Source: JBLHGU01 sp047615875 (GTDB taxonomy: Bacteria; Pseudomonadota; Gammaproteobacteria; Arenicellales; CAJQKF01). Taken from it: DNA of 18,632 bases. Made by a program: the position numbers and the translations under genes. Shown here one piece after another: positions 13,492 through 18,632 of the stretch. Every line of letters begins with the position of its first letter. The stretch's first letter is position 1. Where the stretch lies: contig JBLHGU010000100.1 in assembly GCA_047615875.1 (NCBI GenBank), positions 1-18,632 of the forward strand. The letters run 5' to 3'. Under the pieces are notes generated by a model. That model had not been told where the DNA came from, searched no databases, and saw nothing but the letters and a program-made list of their open reading frames with translations.

Positions 13492-15743
13492 TGTTAGCCC
13501 GCGACCTGGAAGTAACTCTGAATCTGGCAATTCAGTACGCTCGAACTGCCCGACACGAAATTATAACTGTTGAACATCTGTTAATTTCACTTTTAGATAA
13601 CCCTACTGCAGCAGAGGTTATAAAAGCCTGTGGTGGGCGAACTGAGAAATTGCGTAATCAGCTTGAAGGTTTTTTAAATGAAGAGGTTCCGCATTTTTCG
13701 GAGGAAGATGGAGATCCTCAACCTGGCTTGGGTTTTCAGCGGGTCATTCAAAGAGCCATCTTACATGTTCAAAGCTCTGGCAGTTTGGAGGTAAAGGGAA
13801 GTAACGTTCTGGTTGCTATTTTTTCTGAGCGTGAATCTCACGCGGTGTTTTTTCTCAATCAGGAGGATGTTGGTCGGCTGGATGTTATAAATTATATTTC
13901 CCACGGCATTCGTAAAGACAATAACTCGCATAAGGAAGGCAGTCTCGAAGGTGAAGAGTCGGAACGTAGTGGAGATGGCGAAGAGGCGGGCAGTAGCCCT
14001 CTTGAGTCTTTTGCGGTCAATCTGAATGAGTCAGCACAGCAGGGGAAAATAGATCCGCTGATTGGACGAGCTAACGAAGTCGAACGCACCATTCAGATAT
14101 TGTGCCGACGCAGAAAAAATAATCCACTATTGGTTGGTGAGGCGGGTGTTGGTAAAACAGCAATTGCGGAAGGCCTGGCCAAACAGATTGTTGATGGCGA
14201 GGTGCCCGAGATACTTGCGGGATGTACCATATTCTCTCTCGATCTGGGTTTGCTAGTTGCAGGAACGAAATATCGTGGAGACTTTGAGCAAAGACTTAAG
14301 TCTGTCCTAAAGGAGCTTGAAGCTACTGAAGGCGCAATTTTATTCATCGACGAAATTCATACCATTATCGGCGCTGGCTCTGCGTCTGGTGGTGCTATGG
14401 ACGCCTCCAATTTGCTAAAACCTATGTTGGCCTCCGGTGCAGTTATGTGTATTGGCTCAACCACTTATCAAGAATTTCGAACGATTTTTGAAAAGGATCG
14501 CGCGCTGTCACGACGATTTCAAAAAATTGACGTTACTGAACCTACAGTTGAAGAGACCGTGCAAATCTTGCGCGGCTTGAAAAGTCGATTCGAGTCTCAT
14601 CATGATGTGAGTTATACCTTGCCAGCTCTGCGCAGTGCAGCAGAGTTATCTGCACGCTATATAGGTGACCGATTTTTACCGGATAAAGCCATTGACGTTA
14701 TTGACGAAGCTGGTGCCAGAACCAGGCTCATGCCCAGGGATAAGAGGCGGAAAAAAATATCTGTGAAAGATATTGAAACGATCGTTTCAAAAATCGCCAG
14801 AATTCCGCCCAAAACGGTTTCTTCTACAGATCGGCAGGCTATCGGGAGCCTCGATGTTGACTTAAAGCGTATCGTATTTGGCCAGAATGAGGCCATTGAC
14901 GCTCTGGTGAGCTCGATTAAATTATCTCGCTCTGGCCTCGGCAATCCTGATCGCCCGATTTCATCATTTTTGTTCTCTGGCCCAACAGGTGTAGGTAAAA
15001 CAGAAGTGACACGACAACTGGCGCATACTCTTGGTATCGAGCTAGTGCGTTTTGATATGTCCGAGTATATGGAGCGTCATACAGTCTCCCGACTGATTGG
15101 TGCACCACCAGGCTATGTAGGTTTTGATCAAGGTGGTCTTTTAACTGAGGCAATAAACAAAAGCCCCCACGCAGTCCTGTTGTTTGATGAAATAGAAAAA
15201 GCCCATCCAGAAGTATTTAATATACTATTGCAAGTAATGGATTATGGAACGCTGACGGATAACAACGGTCGTAAAACGGATTTTCGAAATGTAATTATTG
15301 TGATGACTACGAACGCAGGCGCTGAACAAATCTCACGCGGTTCCATGGGTTTTGTACATCAGGACCACAGTGGCGATAGTAGTCAGGTTATTCAGAAAAC
15401 TTTTACTCCGGAGTTCCGCAATCGTATTGATTCGATTATTCAGTTCGCTGCATTGAATGAAGAATCTATCCGTTATGTTGTGGATAAGTTTGTTGTCGAG
15501 TTGGAGCAACAGTTGCTGGATAAAAATGTAACACTTGAAATGGATAGCGAAGCACGGCAGTGGCTGGCAACCCATGGGCATGACCCTGCTATGGGCGCGC
15601 GCCCGATGGCCAGGTTAATCCAGGATAAGATAAAGCGGGCGTTAGCCGATGAGTTATTGTTTGGCAAGTTGGAGAAGGGTGGTCACGTTAAGATTGGGGT
15701 CAAGGACGACGATCTGAACTTCGAAATTAATCCTGAGAGCTAG
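13491..15743 (+). CDS. clpA: ATP-dependent Clp protease ATP-binding subunit ClpA
   Basis: This 750-residue AAA+ unfoldase feeds substrates to ClpP. The N-domain (1-145) docks ClpS and is followed by an acidic Glu/Ser-rich linker (about 148-170). D1 has Walker A GEAGVGKT (216-223) and Walker B ILFIDE (283-288). D2 has Walker A GPTGVGKT (497-504), Walker B LLFDE (563-567) and sensor-2 GARP (702-705). The ClpP-docking loop reads SMGFVHQ (618-624), so the tripeptide is MGF where E. coli ClpA has IGL. The hydrophobic character is kept, so ClpP binding should survive. The start is GTG at 13491, overlapping the clpS stop (TAGTG), with ribosome binding inside the end of clpS. The downstream acyl-CoA ligase follows after 58 bases without a terminator. 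ClpP itself is not in the window. Confidence 0.98.
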   Translation: MLARDLEVTLNLAIQYARTARHEIITVEHLLISLLDNPTAAEVIKACGGRTEKLRNQLEGFLNEEVPHFSEEDGDPQPGLGFQRVIQRAILHVQSSGSLEVKGSNVLVAIFSERESHAVFFLNQEDVGRLDVINYISHGIRKDNNSHKEGSLEGEESERSGDGEEAGSSPLESFAVNLNESAQQGKIDPLIGRANEVERTIQILCRRRKNNPLLVGEAGVGKTAIAEGLAKQIVDGEVPEILAGCTIFSLDLGLLVAGTKYRGDFEQRLKSVLKELEATEGAILFIDEIHTIIGAGSASGGAMDASNLLKPMLASGAVMCIGSTTYQEFRTIFEKDRALSRRFQKIDVTEPTVEETVQILRGLKSRFESHHDVSYTLPALRSAAELSARYIGDRFLPDKAIDVIDEAGARTRLMPRDKRRKKISVKDIETIVSKIARIPPKTVSSTDRQAIGSLDVDLKRIVFGQNEAIDALVSSIKLSRSGLGNPDRPISSFLFSGPTGVGKTEVTRQLAHTLGIELVRFDMSEYMERHTVSRLIGAPPGYVGFDQGGLLTEAINKSPHAVLLFDEIEKAHPEVFNILLQVMDYGTLTDNNGRKTDFRNVIIVMTTNAGAEQISRGSMGFVHQDHSGDSSQVIQKTFTPEFRNRIDSIIQFAALNEESIRYVVDKFVVELEQQLLDKNVTLEMDSEARQWLATHGHDPAMGARPMARLIQDKIKRALADELLFGKLEKGGHVKIGVKDDDLNFEINPES

Positions 15744-15775
15744 ATTGCCTGTCAGCTAGTTAATTAGTAAATCAT

Positions 15776-15796
15776 AAGAGCAAATTGATGAATTGA
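15776..15796 (+). promoter_or_regulatory. Shine-Dalgarno plus two-codon ORF before the acyl-CoA ligase
   Basis: AAGAG (15776-15780) is seven bases before an ATG (15788) that encodes only Met-Asn and then stops (TGA, 15794-15796). The ligase ATG follows five bases after that stop. An in-frame TTG at 15793 overlaps it. The layout would allow re-initiation control or start-site competition. Confidence 0.35.
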
Positions 15797-15801
15797 AGCC
15801 A

Positions 15802-17292
15802 ATGAATGTAGCTAATTGGATATCAACTCATGCAAGCCACACTCCGGACAAACTGGCCCTTATATTCGAAGAACAACGGATTAGTTATGCGGTACTGGCC
15901 TGCCGTATACAATTTGCTGTAGAAGTTCTGCTTCAAACACATAACGTTAAAGCAGGGGATCGTATAGCCTGGCAAGGTTATAATCATCCAGACATGCTGG
16001 TTTTATTGTTCGCCTGCGCTAGAATTGGTGCGATGTTTGCTCCGTTAAACTGGCGCTTAACAGTGGCCGAACAATCTTATCAGTTAAAGGATTGTGGCGC
16101 ACAGCTGTTATTTACAGATGGTTGCTTTGAGCAACATTGTGTAGAGCTTGGAGAGCAGATTGCTGGCCTTAAAATACACCAACTTCAGTCATATGGCGAA
16201 ATTGAGTTACCAGGCAATAAGTATTCTGAGACGTCTGCCCAAGATAACCCACTGCTACTAGTTTATAGCTCTGGAACTACGGGGCATCCCAAAGGCGTGG
16301 TATTGAATCAAGCGGCTCTGTTGGCTAATGCAGTAATGAGTCAGCATATGCACGATATGACCGCGGCGGATCAGATCCTGACAACACTGCCCATGTTTCA
16401 TGTCGGTGGATTGAATATTCAAACGACACCTGCATTTTTTTGTGGTGCAACAGTAGTTCTTCAGCGTAGATTTGAGCCTGAAGCCTGTTTGCGAAGCATC
16501 GAACATGACAAGCCAACCCTGACAGTTTTGGTCCCTGCAACCATACGGGCTCTGACCAGTCACGATCAATGGCGGGCAACGTATCTTGCAAGCTTGCGTT
16601 GTGTTACTACTGGCTCATCTGTCGTACCAATACCCTTAATTGAAGAGTTTGAGAATCGACAAATTCCTGTATTACAGGTTTATGGCTCTACAGAAACCTG
16701 TCCCGTTGCCGTATATCAAAAGTATGCTGGTGATGATGTTAATCACCATACCACCGGCAAGGCCGGTCTGTTGTGCCAGATTCGTATTGCAAATAGCAGC
16801 GGTATTGATGTCCCGCCAGGCTACTCTGGGGAGATTTTAGTAAAGGGCGATAACGTAATGACGGAATACTGGAATGATCCGGTCGAGACCGCGTTGGCAT
16901 TTCACGGTGTTTGGTTTAGAAGTGGTGACATTGGGCATTTGGATTCTCAAGGTAGACTGATTATCGATGATCGATCGAAGGATATGATTGTGTCCGGTGG
17001 GGAAAATATTTATCCGGCAGAACTTGAACGGGTGTTGCATGATCATGATTCAGTAATTGAGGCCGCCGTTATTGGTATAGCAGATCCCAGGTGGGGAGAA
17101 ACCCCGTTAGCGTTAATTCGAGTATCTTTAGATGTAAGTATTGATGAATTGAAGTCTCACTGCGCTGAGCAATTAGCCCCCTTTAAAGTGCCGAGACGAT
17201 TCGAATTTGTTGATGACTTTCCTCGTAACAGTCTTGGCAAGGTGCAGAAGTTTATTTTGCGAGCAGGCTATAATTGCTTGAATCCATCCTAA
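15802..17292 (+). CDS. AMP-forming acyl-CoA synthetase/ligase (ANL superfamily)
   Basis: This 496-residue enzyme activates a carboxylic acid with ATP to an acyl-adenylate and then the CoA thioester. The phosphate loop LVYSSGTTGHPKG (153-165), the YGSTETCP motif (294-301), the hinge block WFRSGDIGHLDSQGRLIIDDRSKDMIVSGGENIYP split over about 371-405, and the catalytic Lys in NSLGKVQKF (K480) are intact. Length is normal for short/medium-chain, malonyl- or aromatic-acid ligases; the sequence does not fix the acid. The ATG at 15802 begins a typical family start (MNVANWISTHA). A TTG three codons earlier is an alternative. It heads a tight set with an alpha/beta hydrolase (21-base gap) and a GNAT protein (11-base gap), and could also be read through from clpA. 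Role in the set is unknown. Confidence 0.93.
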   Translation: MNVANWISTHASHTPDKLALIFEEQRISYAVLACRIQFAVEVLLQTHNVKAGDRIAWQGYNHPDMLVLLFACARIGAMFAPLNWRLTVAEQSYQLKDCGAQLLFTDGCFEQHCVELGEQIAGLKIHQLQSYGEIELPGNKYSETSAQDNPLLLVYSSGTTGHPKGVVLNQAALLANAVMSQHMHDMTAADQILTTLPMFHVGGLNIQTTPAFFCGATVVLQRRFEPEACLRSIEHDKPTLTVLVPATIRALTSHDQWRATYLASLRCVTTGSSVVPIPLIEEFENRQIPVLQVYGSTETCPVAVYQKYAGDDVNHHTTGKAGLLCQIRIANSSGIDVPPGYSGEILVKGDNVMTEYWNDPVETALAFHGVWFRSGDIGHLDSQGRLIIDDRSKDMIVSGGENIYPAELERVLHDHDSVIEAAVIGIADPRWGETPLALIRVSLDVSIDELKSHCAEQLAPFKVPRRFEFVDDFPRNSLGKVQKFILRAGYNCLNPS

Positions 17293-17313
17293 TAATCTAG
17301 TTTACGGACCTTC

Positions 17314-18099
17314 ATGTCTTTTAGCTTTGCAGAAACAGGTAGTCGTAATTCTGAACTTTCATTAGTTTTCCTGCATGGTATTGGTGGCGGCAGGTCCGTC
17401 TTCGAACCGCAGTTAGAATATTTTGCGAGTAAATACCGATGCCTGGCCTGGGACATGCCGGGATATGGTGGGTCGCCGGCGCTGGAGGAAACCTGCTTTG
17501 CAGCATTATCCGCAGCTCTGGATGATTTCCTGGATCAGCAGGTGGTTGAAAACCCTGTGCTTATTGGGCATTCAATAGGTGGGATGGTAGCTCAGGAATG
17601 GGTGGCGAGATACAGCACCGTGCTTAGTGGATTAGTTTTATATGCCACCAGCCCGGCGTTTGGTCGATCCGATGGTGACTTTCAAAAACGATTTATAGCT
17701 GAGCGATTAAGCCCTATTCGAAATGGACGAAGTATGCCAGACCTGGCTGAAGAGATAGTTGAGAGCCTCATTGGTCAATCCGTTCATGCTAATGTCAGAG
17801 CTCGCGCTGTTCAATGCATGTCGGCAGTTCCCGAGTCTGTTTACGCCGATATGATGAAATGCCTGGTAACTTTTGAGCGACGTCGTGATCTTGGCAATAT
17901 AGCTTGCCCAACTTTGGTGCTAGCAGGTGATAAAGATACTAACGCACCAGCAGCAATGATGAAGAAAATGGCTGATCGAATTCCTGGTGCGCAATTTGCC
18001 TGTGTTGACGATGCGGGTCATCTGATAAATCTGGAACAACCGGATCAATTTAATCGGATTGTTGAGTCGTTTTTACTTCAGCTTAATCCTAATTCGTAA
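17314..18099 (+). CDS. Alpha/beta hydrolase
   Basis: The protein is 261 residues with the alpha/beta-hydrolase core. The oxyanion motif is FLHGIGGG (19-26), the nucleophile elbow GHSIGG carries S87, the acid is in LAGDKDTNAP (D206 or D208) and the base is H236 (DAGHLINLEQP). WDMPGYGGS (46-54) resembles the loop in carboxylesterase and meta-cleavage hydrolase-like members. The lid region (115-165) is not distinctive. Placed 21 bases after an acyl-CoA ligase and 11 before a GNAT gene, it probably acts on the same compound, for example as an ester hydrolase that releases the acid the ligase activates, or as a thioesterase. That order of events is inference. It is clearly a different subfamily from the hydrolase at 6469. 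A GGA about seven bases upstream supports the ATG. Confidence 0.9.
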   Translation: MSFSFAETGSRNSELSLVFLHGIGGGRSVFEPQLEYFASKYRCLAWDMPGYGGSPALEETCFAALSAALDDFLDQQVVENPVLIGHSIGGMVAQEWVARYSTVLSGLVLYATSPAFGRSDGDFQKRFIAERLSPIRNGRSMPDLAEEIVESLIGQSVHANVRARAVQCMSAVPESVYADMMKCLVTFERRRDLGNIACPTLVLAGDKDTNAPAAMMKKMADRIPGAQFACVDDAGHLINLEQPDQFNRIVESFLLQLNPNS

Positions 18100-18110
18100 C
18101 CGAGATATAA

Positions 18111-18596
18111 ATGCGAGACAGCCTCCGGATTAGACTAGCAGACGAAGCAGATGCGGCAGTGGTGGATGAGTTATTGACACAATTTTCCAACTCGCTGGGA
18201 GATGCTGATCTTTATCAGGGTAGTGCAGAAAAGTTGTTGACCGGTGGACTGGGAGATGATCGTTATTTCTCGGTGTTATTGGCCGAAATAGATGATCGGT
18301 CAGTTGGGTTGGTTATATTTTTTCCTGAATTTTCGACCTGGCGTTGTGCCCGTGGAGTGTATGTGCAGGATTTATTTGTTGATCCGCAATGGCAGGGCTA
18401 CGGTGTAGGCAAGGAGTTGATTAGGGCGAGTGTTGCCAGAGCTTCGGAACAATGGGCTGCGAATTATCTTAAGCTCTCAGTAGGACTTGCCAATGAATCC
18501 GCGCGGAATTTTTATTGTCATTTAGGTATGACCACCGATGTCGATAATGATGTCATGGTGTTGGAGGATGACTATTTCGAAAAATTAGCCAGATAA
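18111..18596 (+). CDS. GNAT-family N-acetyltransferase
   Basis: This complete 161-residue GNAT-fold protein would transfer an acetyl (or other acyl) group from acyl-CoA to an amine. The acetyl-CoA pyrophosphate loop is QWQGYGVGKEL (94-104) with the Q/R-x-x-G-x-G/A pattern, preceded by the strand VYVQDLFVDP (83-92). The C-terminal NESARNFYCHLGM (127-139) is the usual motif B. VYVQDLFV resembles the diamine-acetyltransferase-like (SSAT) branch, so polyamine-like acceptors are possible but not shown. It is the last gene of the ligase-hydrolase-GNAT run, 11 bases after the hydrolase stop. The remaining 36 bases of the window contain nothing identifiable, so the operon may continue. Confidence 0.9.
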   Translation: MRDSLRIRLADEADAAVVDELLTQFSNSLGDADLYQGSAEKLLTGGLGDDRYFSVLLAEIDDRSVGLVIFFPEFSTWRCARGVYVQDLFVDPQWQGYGVGKELIRASVARASEQWAANYLKLSVGLANESARNFYCHLGMTTDVDNDVMVLEDDYFEKLAR

Positions 18597-18632
18597 AATT
18601 AAACAGCCGATTGAATACTATGAAAGTTATAT

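Noticed and set aside
1..18632. CRISPR arrays, tRNA/rRNA genes, insertion sequences, phage or attachment-site repeats
   Set aside because: No regularly spaced repeats, cloverleaf-like segments, transposase or integrase reading frames, or long terminal repeats were found by reading both strands.

Overview
The window looks like chromosomal DNA from a free-living, probably marine, gammaproteobacterium. The clearest evidence is a pair of housekeeping loci with gammaproteobacterial character: mnmA (tRNA 2-thiouridylase) and the one-base-overlapping clpS-clpA pair. From memory, these loci also lie near each other in Pseudomonas. The other supporting signs are moderate GC content, GTG/TTG starts on several genes, and one-carbon and onium-compound catabolic families common in ocean bacteria. 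No phage genes, insertion sequences, CRISPR arrays, rRNA or tRNA genes were seen.

Left part (1-8.3 kb), accessory catabolism. In order it holds a cut-off NMT1/THI5-fold substrate-binding-like protein with no signal peptide (-), a divergent methylenetetrahydrofolate reductase (+), an NAD(P)-dependent aldehyde dehydrogenase (-), a small PAPS-sulfotransferase-fold protein (+), a DmdA/GcvT-family tetrahydrofolate-dependent demethylase (+), an EamA/DMT exporter (-), an alpha/beta hydrolase (+) and a BKACE (DUF849) enzyme resembling the 3-dehydrocarnitine-cleaving type (-). Strand changes at almost every gene, so these are mostly single transcripts with convergent or divergent neighbours. Read together, they suggest catabolism of a methylated onium compound (DMSP, betaine or carnitine-like). 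The DmdA-like enzyme would move a methyl group to tetrahydrofolate and the reductase would oxidise the resulting methyl-THF. The families are well supported, but the joint pathway is inference.

Middle part (8.3-13 kb). A clear intrinsic terminator follows a secreted CsgG/HfaB-like protein (-). Next come a small RIO/Kdo-kinase-like protein (+), mnmA preceded by a small secreted protein of unknown function (both -, probably one transcript), and a LysR-type regulator resembling CysB (-).

Right part (13-18.6 kb), all on the + strand. A leader with a perfect 16-bp palindrome precedes clpS-clpA. After a 58-base gap with no terminator come an acyl-CoA ligase, a second alpha/beta hydrolase and a GNAT acetyltransferase, closely spaced like an operon. 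The ligase start is preceded by a well-placed Shine-Dalgarno and a two-codon ORF.
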